From UBA1429 sp964482225 (GTDB lineage: Bacteria; Chloroflexota; Anaerolineae; UBA1429): a stretch of DNA of 64,000 nt. The notes beneath the pieces are model-generated. The model saw only the letters and a program-made list of their open reading frames with translations, was not told where the DNA came from and did no database searches. Below are positions 17,933 to 25,968 of the stretch, piece after piece; position 1 is the first letter of the stretch; every line of letters starts with the position of its first letter. The stretch covers positions 70,750 through 134,749 of the forward strand of contig CAYZWT010000008.1 in NCBI GenBank assembly GCA_964482225.1, given 5' to 3'. The position numbers were made by a program, and so were the translations under genes.

Positions 17933-18820
17933 ATGCGCGAGATCCGGGGCATTGTGGTCCCGCTGGTGACCCCCTTTAACCGTGACGAATCCGTTGATGA
18001 GAGCGCGTTGCGGCAGATCGTGGATTACTTGATCGAGGCCGGTGTGCATGGCCTGTTCCCTTCGGGCAGCCAGGGCGAGCTGTATGCCCTGAGCACCGAG
18101 GAGAAAAAGCGCGTGATGGAGGTGGTGGTGGAGCAGGCCAATGGCCGCGTGTTCGTCATGCCCAGCACCGGCGCCGTCACCACCCGCGAGAGTATCGAGC
18201 TGACCCAGTATGCCCAGGCCTGTGGCGCCGACGCCGCCTCGGTCATCACCCCGTACTTTATCCAGCCCTCGGCGGCGGAGCAGATCGAGCACATGACGCG
18301 CATCGCCCGCTCCGTCTCGTTTCCGGTGCTGGCCTATAACAACCCTGGGCGCACCAACGTCTCGTTCACGCCCAACATGGCCGCCGCCGTGGCCGGGCAG
18401 GCCGACAATTTCATCGGCATCAAGGATTCGAGCGGCGATCTGACCAACACCCTGGACTATATTGACGTCTGCCCGCCCACGTTTCGCACCCTGGTTGGGC
18501 GCGATACCCTGATCTACCCGGCCCTCTGCTGCGGCTGCGTGGGGGCCGTGGCGGCCACCGCCAACGTAGCGCCCGAGCTGGTGGTGGGCATCTATGAGGC
18601 GTACTATGCGGGCGATCACGCCCTGGCCCTGGAGCGGCAGCGCAAGCTGGCCCCGCTGCGCCACGGGTTCAACCTGGGCTCCTTCCCGGTGGTGGTCAAG
18701 GATGCCATGGAGCTGATCGGGCTGCCCGCCGGCCACTGCCGCGCCCCCATCCGCTCGCTGGAGGGCGCACCGCGCCAGCGCCTGATCGAGATGTTGCGCG
18801 CGCTGGGCAAGCTGGACTGA
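17933..18820 (+). CDS. DapA/NanA-family aldolase (dihydrodipicolinate synthase-like)
   Basis: A 295-aa class I aldolase of the DHDPS/N-acetylneuraminate lyase family. The Schiff-base lysine is Lys164 in GIKDSSGD; Tyr135 (YNNPGRT) and Tyr108 (TPYF) match the E. coli DapA catalytic tyrosines. The tandem Thr of true DHDPS (GTTGE) is replaced by Ser46-Gln47 (GSQGE). It could therefore be a paralogue acting on another 2-oxo acid pair rather than the lysine-pathway enzyme. An AGGAGGC site lies about 9 nt before the ATG. It has its own promoter and terminator, so it is monocistronic; no other lysine gene is nearby. Confidence 0.88.
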   Translation: MREIRGIVVPLVTPFNRDESVDESALRQIVDYLIEAGVHGLFPSGSQGELYALSTEEKKRVMEVVVEQANGRVFVMPSTGAVTTRESIELTQYAQACGADAASVITPYFIQPSAAEQIEHMTRIARSVSFPVLAYNNPGRTNVSFTPNMAAAVAGQADNFIGIKDSSGDLTNTLDYIDVCPPTFRTLVGRDTLIYPALCCGCVGAVAATANVAPELVVGIYEAYYAGDHALALERQRKLAPLRHGFNLGSFPVVVKDAMELIGLPAGHCRAPIRSLEGAPRQRLIEMLRALGKLD

Positions 18821-18855
18821 ACGGACCGGGCTCTGCACAAACAGATTCGCAACAT

Positions 18856-18891
18856 CACCCGAGGCCGGGCGCGCCTGGCCTCGGGTGTTTT
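18856..18891 (+). terminator. Rho-independent terminator of the DapA-family gene
   Basis: An 11-bp perfect stem CACCCGAGGCC / GGCCTCGGGTG (18856-18866, 18877-18887) followed by TTTTG. Confidence 0.85.
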
Positions 18892-18906
18892 GTGGGGCAG
18901 CGGGGT

Positions 18907-18934
18907 TTGCCAGGGCGTCCGGCCTCGCTATAAT
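18907..18934 (+). promoter_or_regulatory. Promoter of the PH-domain/DUF92 pair
   Basis: TTGCCA (18907-18912), 16-nt spacer, TATAAT (18929-18934), about 70 nt before the first ATG. Confidence 0.6.
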
Positions 18935-19004
18935 CGGGCTGTAACCCAAAACAGAGCCTCCAGGCCTGCCCGGCCAACCTGGACGCACGAGACGGAACAG
19001 GGCT

Positions 19005-19898
19005 ATGCGCACACGACCGCCCCTTGCCATCGGATTGCTCTCCGGCGCCATCATTGGCGCTGCGCTGTTGAGCATTCACCTCATCCTGATCCGCACCATA
19101 CAGCAGCAAGAGATCGGCATGAACCTCTTTATGACAGGGTTGCTGCTGCTGATCACGCTGCCTTTGCTGGCCCTGTGGCTCTATAGCGTGATCGAACTGG
19201 CGACCCTGCGCTACGCGGTGGATCGCAACGGGCTTACGATCAGCACCTGGTTCCTGCGGCGCACCATCCCGCATGGCGAGATTCGCGAGATCGTCACGGG
19301 CGTTGAGGCCGAGGCCGATCGGCGGTTCCGGGGCGTCAGTTGGCCCGGCTTTATGCATGGCCGCATCCAGATGCCCGGGATAGGGCCGTTGCTGATGCTG
19401 AGCACCGAGCCGCTAGAGCGACAACTGGTTGTGGTGACAGAGAGCGCCTGCTATGGTATCTCGCCGCGCAACGCCGACACGTTTCTGCAAGGCTATGAGC
19501 GGCGCCGGGACCTGGGCGCTATGGAGAGCGTGCCCCACGCCGTCGAGGCGCGCGCCGTTGCAGCGTGGCCCATCTGGCGAGATCGCGCCTTTTGGCTGGC
19601 CATGATCGTGGGGCTTGTCGCCAACCTGGCGCTCGTCGCCTATGCCACCGGCCGCTACGCCCAGCTCCCCGCCATCGTCCCCATGCACTGGGACGCGCTG
19701 GGCCACATAGACCGGCTGGCGCCCAAGGCATGGGTGTTTTCCATTCCGGCCATTGGCGCGCTGGCTCTGGGGGTCAACTTTCTGATCGGCCTGCTGCTGT
19801 CCTTCCGTGAGCAGTTTGGCTCGCGGCTGTTGGCCTGGGCCTCTGTCGCGGTGCAGGCGGGGCTGTGGCTGGCGGCGCTAGAGATCCTGGCGCCATGA
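19005..19898 (+). CDS. Membrane protein with bacterial PH-like and DUF1648-like regions
   Basis: A 297-aa protein. Two hydrophobic helices (about 8-30 and 40-62) are followed by a soluble PH-like segment (RYAVDRNGLTISTWFLRRTI, PHGEIREIVTGVEAE). The C-terminal half has three more helices around MHWDALGHIDRLAPKAW, which resembles the DUF1648 motif. Function is unknown; it probably senses or organises something at the membrane. It starts at ATG 19005 with no strong Shine-Dalgarno site and ends in an ATGA overlap with the DUF92 gene, so the two are coupled. Confidence 0.75.
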   Translation: MRTRPPLAIGLLSGAIIGAALLSIHLILIRTIQQQEIGMNLFMTGLLLLITLPLLALWLYSVIELATLRYAVDRNGLTISTWFLRRTIPHGEIREIVTGVEAEADRRFRGVSWPGFMHGRIQMPGIGPLLMLSTEPLERQLVVVTESACYGISPRNADTFLQGYERRRDLGAMESVPHAVEARAVAAWPIWRDRAFWLAMIVGLVANLALVAYATGRYAQLPAIVPMHWDALGHIDRLAPKAWVFSIPAIGALALGVNFLIGLLLSFREQFGSRLLAWASVAVQAGLWLAALEILAP

Positions 19899-20752
19899 AT
19901 CCTGTGTGGCTGTATGCCCTCTTGGGCGTGGCGGCGGGCGCGCTCCTGGCCTGGCTGGGGGGGCGCCTGACGCTGCTCACCCGCAGCGGCCAGGTGGCGA
20001 CCTGGCTTGTCGTCGTGGCGATATTCGCGGCGGGAGGCTGGGTGTGGGGCGCGCTGATCGTGCTGTGTATGGCCGCTGGCGGCCTGGCAATGGGGTTCCG
20101 CCGCCCCTACAAGGCCTACCTCACCGGGCGCTATGGCGCGCAGGCCGCCCAGAACTGGCTGCAGGTGACGGCCCGCTTTGGCTGGCCGGCCATCTTGGCC
20201 ATGCTCTCCATCGCGGCGCCCCGAGCGGACTATTTGATCCCCTTGGTGGGCGCCCTGGCGACGGCCGGCGCCGATATCTGGGCTACCGAACTGGGCATGC
20301 TCTATCGCAAGGACCCGTTGCTGATCACAACGCGCCGCCCCGCCCCCCACGGCACGCCGGGGGCCATCTCGCTCATGGGCGTCACTGCTGCGCTGGGGGC
20401 CACCTGGCTCCTGGGGTTTGTGGGGCTCGTGCTCGCCTCGCTCGATCGTTGGCAGGCCCAGAACGGGATCGAGCGCGACCTGTTGTGGCTGCCGCTGGCC
20501 GCCATGCTCGGCGGCATGGTTGGCAACCTGACCGATAGCCTGCTGGGCGCCACCGCCCAAGCGGTCTACCATTGTGAGATCTGCGACCGCTACACCGACC
20601 AGCCGGTGCATACCTGCGGGCGGCCAACGAACCAGGTGCGCGGCTGGCCCTGGATGACCAACGACATGGTGGATATGGTGAGCGTCGTGGTGGGCGCAGC
20701 GGTGACGACAGGGGTGGCCATTTTGCTTGCGCAATCCCGGTGGACATGGTAG
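19895..20752 (+). CDS. DUF92 (TMEM19/VTE6-like) integral membrane protein
   Basis: A 285-aa protein with about seven hydrophobic helices and DUF92 hallmarks: TAGADIWATELGML, HGTPGAISLMG, GNLTDSLLGATAQA and the end GWPWMTNDMVDMVS. Plant members (VTE6) act as phytyl-phosphate kinases in prenol salvage, so a polyprenyl-phosphate-linked kinase role is possible but unproven here. Cys-rich YHCEICDRYTDQPVHTCG (three Cys plus His) follows the conserved Asp segment and could bind a metal. The ATG 19895 overlaps the upstream stop. Confidence 0.85.
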   Translation: MNPVWLYALLGVAAGALLAWLGGRLTLLTRSGQVATWLVVVAIFAAGGWVWGALIVLCMAAGGLAMGFRRPYKAYLTGRYGAQAAQNWLQVTARFGWPAILAMLSIAAPRADYLIPLVGALATAGADIWATELGMLYRKDPLLITTRRPAPHGTPGAISLMGVTAALGATWLLGFVGLVLASLDRWQAQNGIERDLLWLPLAAMLGGMVGNLTDSLLGATAQAVYHCEICDRYTDQPVHTCGRPTNQVRGWPWMTNDMVDMVSVVVGAAVTTGVAILLAQSRWTW

Positions 20753-20755
20753 AAT
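20727..20755 (+). promoter_or_regulatory. Promoter of the corrinoid-protein gene
   Basis: TTGCGC (20727-20732), 17-nt spacer, TAGAAT (20750-20755). It overlaps the end of the DUF92 gene and lies 59 nt before the next ATG. Confidence 0.55.
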
Positions 20756-20814
20756 CCGCGCCAGTACTCGGATCGGCTGCGCAACCGGCTCTGACAAACG
20801 GAGGGTGTTGAGGC

Positions 20815-21453
20815 ATGAATTACAGGGAAACGATCTTCCAGGGCATCCTCGAAGGGGATATGCCCGCCGTACAGGAGGCGACGCGAGGCGCCTTGGAGAG
20901 CGGCATGGCGGCGGGAGAGATCCTGAACGAGGCCATGATCCCCGCAATGGACGAGGTGGGCCGTCTCTTTGAGGAGAACGAGTACTATGTGCCCGAGCTG
21001 CTGATTGCAGCGCGCGCCATGAAGGCGGGCCTCGAAATCCTGCGCCCCGAGTTGGTGGCCACAGGCATCGAGCCCAAAGGGAAGGTAGCCCTGGGCACGG
21101 TCAAGGGCGATCTGCACGATATCGGCAAGAATCTGGTGGGCATCATGATCGAGGGCGCCGGCTTTGAGATCATTGATCTGGGCGTTGACGTGAGCCCCGA
21201 CCAGTTTGTGCAGGCCGTGGCGGAAAAGGGCGCCCAGGTCGTGGGGCTCTCGGCCCTCCTTACCACCACCATGCCGAGTATGCAGCGCACCATTGACGCC
21301 CTCAAAGAGGCTGGGCTGCGCGATAGCGTCAAGGTCATCATCGGCGGCGCGCCCGTTACCCAAAAGTATGCGGACGAGATCGGGGCGGATGGCTATAGCC
21401 GCGATGCGGCCTCGGCTGCCAAGCTGGTCAAGCAACTGCTGGGCGTCGAGTAG
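20815..21453 (+). CDS. Corrinoid (B12-binding) protein of a methyltransferase system
   Basis: A 212-aa MtaC/MtbC-type protein that carries a methyl group on cobalamin between a substrate methyltransferase and an acceptor methyltransferase. Residues 1-85 are the helical cap (MDEVGRLFEENEYYVPELL). The Rossmann-like B12 domain has the cobalt-ligand signature GDLHDIGKN with His101, then SALLTTTMPSMQ and GGAPVTQKYADEIGADGY. Length and motifs are complete. No MtaB/MttB-type methyltransferase, acceptor or reactivase gene lies in the window, so it must work with a partner encoded elsewhere or serve as a B12 sensor. It has an ACGGAGGGTG site and its own promoter. Confidence 0.9.
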   Translation: MNYRETIFQGILEGDMPAVQEATRGALESGMAAGEILNEAMIPAMDEVGRLFEENEYYVPELLIAARAMKAGLEILRPELVATGIEPKGKVALGTVKGDLHDIGKNLVGIMIEGAGFEIIDLGVDVSPDQFVQAVAEKGAQVVGLSALLTTTMPSMQRTIDALKEAGLRDSVKVIIGGAPVTQKYADEIGADGYSRDAASAAKLVKQLLGVE

Positions 21454-21604
21454 CGCTCTGCGCCCGTTTTCGCGTCGCTGCGACGCAGCCATACCAAAGG
21501 GCCGACGTTCACGCCACCTGAGCGGGTGTTCCCGTGGGCTGATCGTCGGCCTGTTGTGTGTTGCCAAGCGCCTGCCCGAAGCGGGCGCCCCCTAGAGGCG
21601 AAAG

Positions 21605-22642
21605 ATGTCTGATCGGGTCATCTCTTCGAACTTGCAGTCCGAAGAAGCATCCATTGAACAGAACCTGCGCCCGCGCACGCTGAGCGAGTATATCGGCCAG
21701 CGCCGGGTGATTGACAACCTGCAAGTGGCCTTGCAGGCGGCCCACGGCCGCGGCGAGCCGCTGGATCATGTGCTGTTGTATGGCCCGCCGGGCCTGGGCA
21801 AGACCACCCTGGCCTACGTGATCGCTGCTGAGATGGGCGTCAACGTCAAGATCACCTCAGGGCCCGTGATCGAGCGGCCGGGCGACCTGGCCGCCATCCT
21901 CACCAACCTGCGCCAGGGCGATATCCTGTTCGTGGACGAGGTGCATCGCCTCAGCCGCACGGTGGAAGAGATCCTCTATCCGGCGATGGAGGATTTCTGC
22001 CTGGATATCATGATCGGCAAGGGCCCCTCCGCCCGCAGCATCCGGCTCAACCTGCCCCATTTCACCCTCATCGGGGCCACCACCCGCATCGCGCTGCTCA
22101 CCTCGCCCCTGCGAGATCGCTTTGGCGTCATGTACAGGCTCGATTTCTATGATGTGGAGGCGATGGAGGCCATCGTTCACCGCTCGGCGACGATTCTGGG
22201 CATCCCCATTGACCGCGCGGGCACCTACGAGATCGCCAGCCGCGCCAGAGGCACGCCCCGCGTGGCCAACCGCCTGCTCAAGCGGGTGCGCGACTATGCC
22301 GAGGTGCGCGGCGAGGGCGTGATTGACCGCGAGACCGCCCGCGCCGCCCTGGAGATGCTGGAGGTGGATGACCTGGGCCTGGATGTATCGGACCGGCGTG
22401 TGCTGTTGACCCTGGTGGAAAAGTTTGACGGCGGCCCCGTAGGGTTGGATACGTTGGCGGCGGCCCTCAGCGAGGACGCCGACACGATCATGGACGTGTA
22501 TGAGCCCTATCTGATCCAGCTTGGCTTTATAGAGCGCACGCCGCGTGGGCGGCTGGCCACCCGCCGGGCCTATGAGCACCTGGGCCTTCCCTATGCCGAG
22601 AGCGACCGCCCTTCGCCCGGCACCCAGGAGGCCCTCTTCTGA
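21605..22642 (+). CDS. ruvB: Holliday junction branch-migration ATPase RuvB
   Basis: A 345-aa AAA+ motor that drives branch migration with RuvA and RuvC. It has RPRTLSEYIGQ, Walker A LLYGPPGLGKTTLA, Walker B DILFVDEVHRL, sensor 1 TLIGATTR, the arginine finger LTSPLRDRFG, and the C-terminal winged-helix ending FIERTPRGRLATRRAYEHLG. Length is normal. ruvA and ruvC are not here. Its TGA overlaps the queH ATG (TGATG). The 151-nt gap upstream (21454-21604) shows nothing I recognise. Confidence 0.98.
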   Translation: MSDRVISSNLQSEEASIEQNLRPRTLSEYIGQRRVIDNLQVALQAAHGRGEPLDHVLLYGPPGLGKTTLAYVIAAEMGVNVKITSGPVIERPGDLAAILTNLRQGDILFVDEVHRLSRTVEEILYPAMEDFCLDIMIGKGPSARSIRLNLPHFTLIGATTRIALLTSPLRDRFGVMYRLDFYDVEAMEAIVHRSATILGIPIDRAGTYEIASRARGTPRVANRLLKRVRDYAEVRGEGVIDRETARAALEMLEVDDLGLDVSDRRVLLTLVEKFDGGPVGLDTLAAALSEDADTIMDVYEPYLIQLGFIERTPRGRLATRRAYEHLGLPYAESDRPSPGTQEALF

Positions 22643-23307
22643 TGGGTGACGTTCGTGCTCGGGGTGCAGGAGGTCGGCGCGGGCAACCACAGGGGGTTGC
22701 CCCTACAGGAGGGCCAGAGGCGCCGCATCCCCTCGCCGAAAAGCGGGTGTTGCTGCACACCTGCTGTGCGCCTTGCAGCACCTGGACGGTGCACTACCTA
22801 CGCGGGCTGGGCGCCCAGGTGACGGGCTACTGGTACAACCCCAACATCCATCCCTATGGCGAGCACGAGCTACGCCGCGAGGCGCTGGCGGGCTATGCCG
22901 CGCAGGTGGAACTGGATGTGATCTGGGAGCCGGGCTATGAGATGCCCGCCTTTTTGCGGGCGGTGGTGGGCCGCGAGGAGCAGGGTGCGCGTTGCGCCAT
23001 CTGCTACCGGATGCGGCTGGAGCGCGCCGCCCAGGCAGCGGCCCAGCGCGGCCTGGATGCGTTCACCACGACGCTGCTCATCAGCCCCTATCAGGACCTC
23101 CACACCATCGAGGGCATCGGCCAAGAGCTGGCCGCTGCCTATGGCGTCATGTTCTATTACGAGAACCTGCGCCGGGGCTTTGCCGAGCATCACCGCCTGG
23201 CGCGCGAGCACGGGCTGTATCGCCAGCGCTACTGCGGCTGCCTCTATAGCGAGTGGGAAGCCCGCGATCGTGCGGCGGCCACCCGGCGCCCGCCGCGCGG
23301 CGCCTAG
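22642..23307 (+). CDS. queH: Epoxyqueuosine reductase QueH
   Basis: A 221-aa QueH (DUF208), the non-orthologous replacement for QueG that reduces epoxyqueuosine to queuosine in tRNA. Conserved cysteine sites are present: LLHTCCAPCSTW (Cys41, Cys42, Cys45), RCAICYRMRLERAA and RYCGCLYSEWE, with WYNPNIHPYGEHELRR between. Homologues begin near residue 34. The first 35 residues here are extra and partly encoded by a palindromic repeat, so an internal GTG at 22747 could be the original start, though it has no good ribosome site. It is coupled to ruvB by TGATG and is followed 13 nt later by queA, the preceding step in the same pathway. Confidence 0.93.
   Translation: MGDVRARGAGGRRGQPQGVAPTGGPEAPHPLAEKRVLLHTCCAPCSTWTVHYLRGLGAQVTGYWYNPNIHPYGEHELRREALAGYAAQVELDVIWEPGYEMPAFLRAVVGREEQGARCAICYRMRLERAAQAAAQRGLDAFTTTLLISPYQDLHTIEGIGQELAAAYGVMFYYENLRRGFAEHHRLAREHGLYRQRYCGCLYSEWEARDRAAATRRPPRGA
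22681..22702. repeat. Palindromic repeat inside the queH 5' end
   Basis: GGGCAACC (22681-22688) and GGTTGCCC (22695-22702) with a 6-nt loop, followed by CCTACAGGAGG. It resembles the short GGGCAACC...GGTTGCCCC repeats dispersed in many bacterial genomes, here read in frame in QueH. Confidence 0.65.
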
Positions 23308-23320
23308 AGCGGAGCCCATT

Positions 23321-24346
23321 GTGCTGACCTCCGATTTCGATTACGAGCTGCCCCCTGAGTTGATCGCCCAAGCGCCCATCGAGCCCCGCGATTGCTCGCG
23401 CCTGCTGGTGCTGCATCGCGAGACGGGCGCGCTGGAACACCGCACGTTCCGCGAGATCCTGGCGTACCTGCGCCCCGGCGATCTGCTGGTGGCCAACGAG
23501 ACCCGCGTGATCCCGGCGCGCCTCCAGGCCCTCAAGGCGCCCAGCGGGGGGCGCGTGGAGCTGTTGCTGCTGAGCAAGCTGGATGCGACCTGCTGGGAGG
23601 CGCTGGTCAAGGGGCGCAGGGTGGGCGTGGGCCAGCGGTTGCTGCTGGCGGGCCAGGTGGGCGCGCCCATCGAGGGGGTGGTGGAGGCGATCACGGCCTC
23701 GGGGGGGCGGCGCATACGTTTTGCGCAGCCGATTGACGAGCACATGGACGAGATCGGGGCCGTGCCGCTGCCGCCCTACATCCGCACGCCCCTGGCCGAT
23801 CCGGAGCGCTACCAGACGGTCTATGCCCACACCAGGGGGTCGGTGGCTGCCCCCACGGCAGGCCTGCACTTTACCCCCGAGCTGCTGGAACGCACCCGCG
23901 CCCTGGGCGTCGAGTGGGGCTTTGTGCTGCTGCACATCGGGCTGGATACCTTTCGCCCTGTGACAGAGGAGCGGGTCGAGGAGCACGCCATCCACACCGA
24001 ATACTGCCAGATCACACCCCAGGTGGCCGAGCGCATCACCCGGGCCAAGGGCGAGGGGCGGCGCGTGATCGCCGTGGGCACCACGTCGGTGCGCGTGCTG
24101 GAAACGGCCGCCCAAGAGGGGGGCGGCGTGGCGCCCTGGGAAGGGGCTACCGATCTGTACATCTACCCGGGCTTCAAGTTCCGCGTGGTGGATGCGTTGA
24201 TCACCAACTTTCACCTGCCCCGCTCGTCGCTGCTGATGCTGGTTTCGGCCCTGGCCGGGCGCGAGGCGGTGTTGGCAGCCTATCGCGAGGCCGTGGCCCA
24301 GAGGTACAGATTCTACAGCCTGGGCGACGGCATGTTGATCCTGTAA
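23321..24346 (+). CDS. queA: S-adenosylmethionine:tRNA ribosyltransferase-isomerase QueA
   Basis: A 341-aa enzyme that transfers and isomerises the ribosyl part of SAM onto preQ1-tRNA to give epoxyqueuosine. Landmarks: DFDYELPPELIAQAPIEPRD, LLVANETRVIPARL, VPLPPYIRTPL, YAHTRGSVAAPTAGLHFT, LHIGLDTFRPV, YPGFKFRVVDALITNFH and FYSLGDGMLIL. The start is GTG 23321 with GCGGAG 6 nt upstream. It lies next to queH, so the window encodes the last two steps of queuosine formation; tgt and the preQ1 genes are absent. Confidence 0.97.
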   Translation: MLTSDFDYELPPELIAQAPIEPRDCSRLLVLHRETGALEHRTFREILAYLRPGDLLVANETRVIPARLQALKAPSGGRVELLLLSKLDATCWEALVKGRRVGVGQRLLLAGQVGAPIEGVVEAITASGGRRIRFAQPIDEHMDEIGAVPLPPYIRTPLADPERYQTVYAHTRGSVAAPTAGLHFTPELLERTRALGVEWGFVLLHIGLDTFRPVTEERVEEHAIHTEYCQITPQVAERITRAKGEGRRVIAVGTTSVRVLETAAQEGGGVAPWEGATDLYIYPGFKFRVVDALITNFHLPRSSLLMLVSALAGREAVLAAYREAVAQRYRFYSLGDGMLIL

Positions 24347-24362
24347 GTGGCAGCGGGGCGGC

Positions 24363-24821
24363 TCAGTCGGCGTTGCGCCGCCCCATCAGATCGTCTACTT
24401 CTCGCTTGAGCGCTTCGAGATCGGAAAAAGAGCGATAGACCGAGGCAAAGCGCACATAGGCCACCTCGTCCACCTCGCGCAGACGTTCGATCACCATCTC
24501 CCCAATGCGGCGGCTGGGCACCTCGGCCTTGCCCAGGTTGTACAGGTTGGTTTCGATGTTGGAGACCATCTGCTCGATCGTCTCGGTGGAGATGGGCCGC
24601 TTGGTGCAGGCGCGGCGGATGCCCTCGAACAGCTTTTGCCGGTCAAAAGGCTCGCGCCGCCCATCCCTCTTGACGACCAGCAGGTTCACCTGGGCGATCT
24701 GCTCATAGGTCGTAAAGCGCTGGTGGCAATGCTGGCACTCGCGCCGCCGCCGGATGGCATCCCCAATCTCGCGCGTATCAATCACCCGCGAATCGGAGCC
24801 GCCGCAATATGGACACTTCAC
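24363..24821 (-). CDS. nrdR: Transcriptional repressor NrdR
   Basis: A 152-aa zinc-ribbon/ATP-cone repressor of ribonucleotide reductase genes. The N-terminal CPYCGGSDSRVIDTRE with a second pair at CQHCHQRFTTYE forms the zinc ribbon. The ATP-cone follows (VVKRDGRREPFDRQKLFEGI). The GTG at 24821 has GAGG 8 nt upstream and lies 10 nt after the ftsZ stop, so nrdR is the last gene of the dcw transcript. No NrdR box or nrd gene is in the window. Confidence 0.97.
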   Translation of the reverse strand: MKCPYCGGSDSRVIDTREIGDAIRRRRECQHCHQRFTTYEQIAQVNLLVVKRDGRREPFDRQKLFEGIRRACTKRPISTETIEQMVSNIETNLYNLGKAEVPSRRIGEMVIERLREVDEVAYVRFASVYRSFSDLEALKREVDDLMGRRNAD

Positions 24822-24830
24822 AAGTCTGCC

Positions 24831-25949
24831 TCACCTTTCCCGCTTTTTGTGCCTGAGGAACGGCGGAATGTCCCACTCTTCCTCTTCTGGGGCCTGCACC
24901 GGCAGTTCCACGGTCGTCACAGGGCGCCTGGGCTCGGCCACGCCTGGCGCAGAGACCCCGGACCTGGGCGCAGAGGCCGCGCGCGGGTGCCCATCAAAGC
25001 CGGTGGCGATCACCGTGATCTGGATATCGTCGCTGAGCTCATCGTCAATGGCGGCCCCAAAGATGATATTGGCATCCTGATCCACCATCTTGCGGATGAC
25101 CTCGGCGGCGTCATTGACCTCAAAGAGGGTCATATTGGCGCTGCCCTTGATATTGAACAGCACGCCGCGCGCGCCGTCAATGCTGATATCCAGGAGCTGG
25201 CTGTTCACCGCCTGAATGGCGGCGTTCACGGCGCGGTTCTCGCCCTGGCCCCGGCCGATGGCCATCAGCGCCGAGCCGCCGTTGCCCATGATCGAGCGCA
25301 CGTCGTTGAAATCAACATTCACCAGGCCCGTGCCGGTGATCAGATCCGACACGCCCTGGATGCCCTGGCGCAACAGATCGTCGGCGGTCAGAAACGCCTG
25401 CTTGATGGATGCGCGCGGATCAATGATCTGCAACAGGCGGTCGTTGGGGATCACCACCAGGGTATCCACCTTTTCGCGCAGCTTGGCGATCCCTTCCAGG
25501 GCTAGGCCGATGCGCCGGCCCCCCTCAAAGCCAAACGGCCGGGTGACCACCGAGACGGTCAGGGCGCCCAAAGATCTGGCGATGCTGGCCACAACGGGGG
25601 CGCCGCCGGTGCCGGTGCCGCCGCCCATGCCCGCCGTCACAAAGACCATGTCGGCGCCGCGCAGCACCTCTTGAATCTCTTCGGCGGATTCGGTGGCGGC
25701 CTTTTCGCCCAGCTTGGGGTCGCCGCCGCAGCCCAAGCCGCGCGTCACCTTGTCCCCGATGCGCATACGGATCGGGGCATGGGAGCTGTTCAGCGCCTGG
25801 GCATCGGTGTTGAGCGCGATGAACTCGACCCCCTGCACCCCCACCTCGATCATGCGGTCCACGGCATTCGAGCCGCCGCCGCCGATCCCGACCACCTTGA
25901 TCTCTGCCTTGCCGCCTGAGAGTACGCCTCTATCCGGTGTTGCTTGCAT
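24831..25949 (-). CDS. ftsZ: Cell-division tubulin FtsZ
   Basis: A 372-aa FtsZ that polymerises into the Z-ring. The GTP-binding signature GGGTGTG is at 109-115, the T7 catalytic loop NVDFNDV at 211-217. The C-terminal peptide EEEWDIPPFLRHKKRER keeps the DIPxFLR core that binds FtsA and other partners. A GGGGGAGG site precedes the ATG by 6 nt. It follows ftsA by 19 nt at the 3' end of the dcw cluster. Confidence 0.99.
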   Translation of the reverse strand: MQATPDRGVLSGGKAEIKVVGIGGGGSNAVDRMIEVGVQGVEFIALNTDAQALNSSHAPIRMRIGDKVTRGLGCGGDPKLGEKAATESAEEIQEVLRGADMVFVTAGMGGGTGTGGAPVVASIARSLGALTVSVVTRPFGFEGGRRIGLALEGIAKLREKVDTLVVIPNDRLLQIIDPRASIKQAFLTADDLLRQGIQGVSDLITGTGLVNVDFNDVRSIMGNGGSALMAIGRGQGENRAVNAAIQAVNSQLLDISIDGARGVLFNIKGSANMTLFEVNDAAEVIRKMVDQDANIIFGAAIDDELSDDIQITVIATGFDGHPRAASAPRSGVSAPGVAEPRRPVTTVELPVQAPEEEEWDIPPFLRHKKRER

Positions 25950-25968
25950 TCTTTGCCTCCCCCTACAC

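Noticed and set aside
17933..18820. Assignment as dapA of lysine biosynthesis
   Set aside because: The GTTGE motif is changed to GSQGE and no lysine gene is nearby, so only the family is called.
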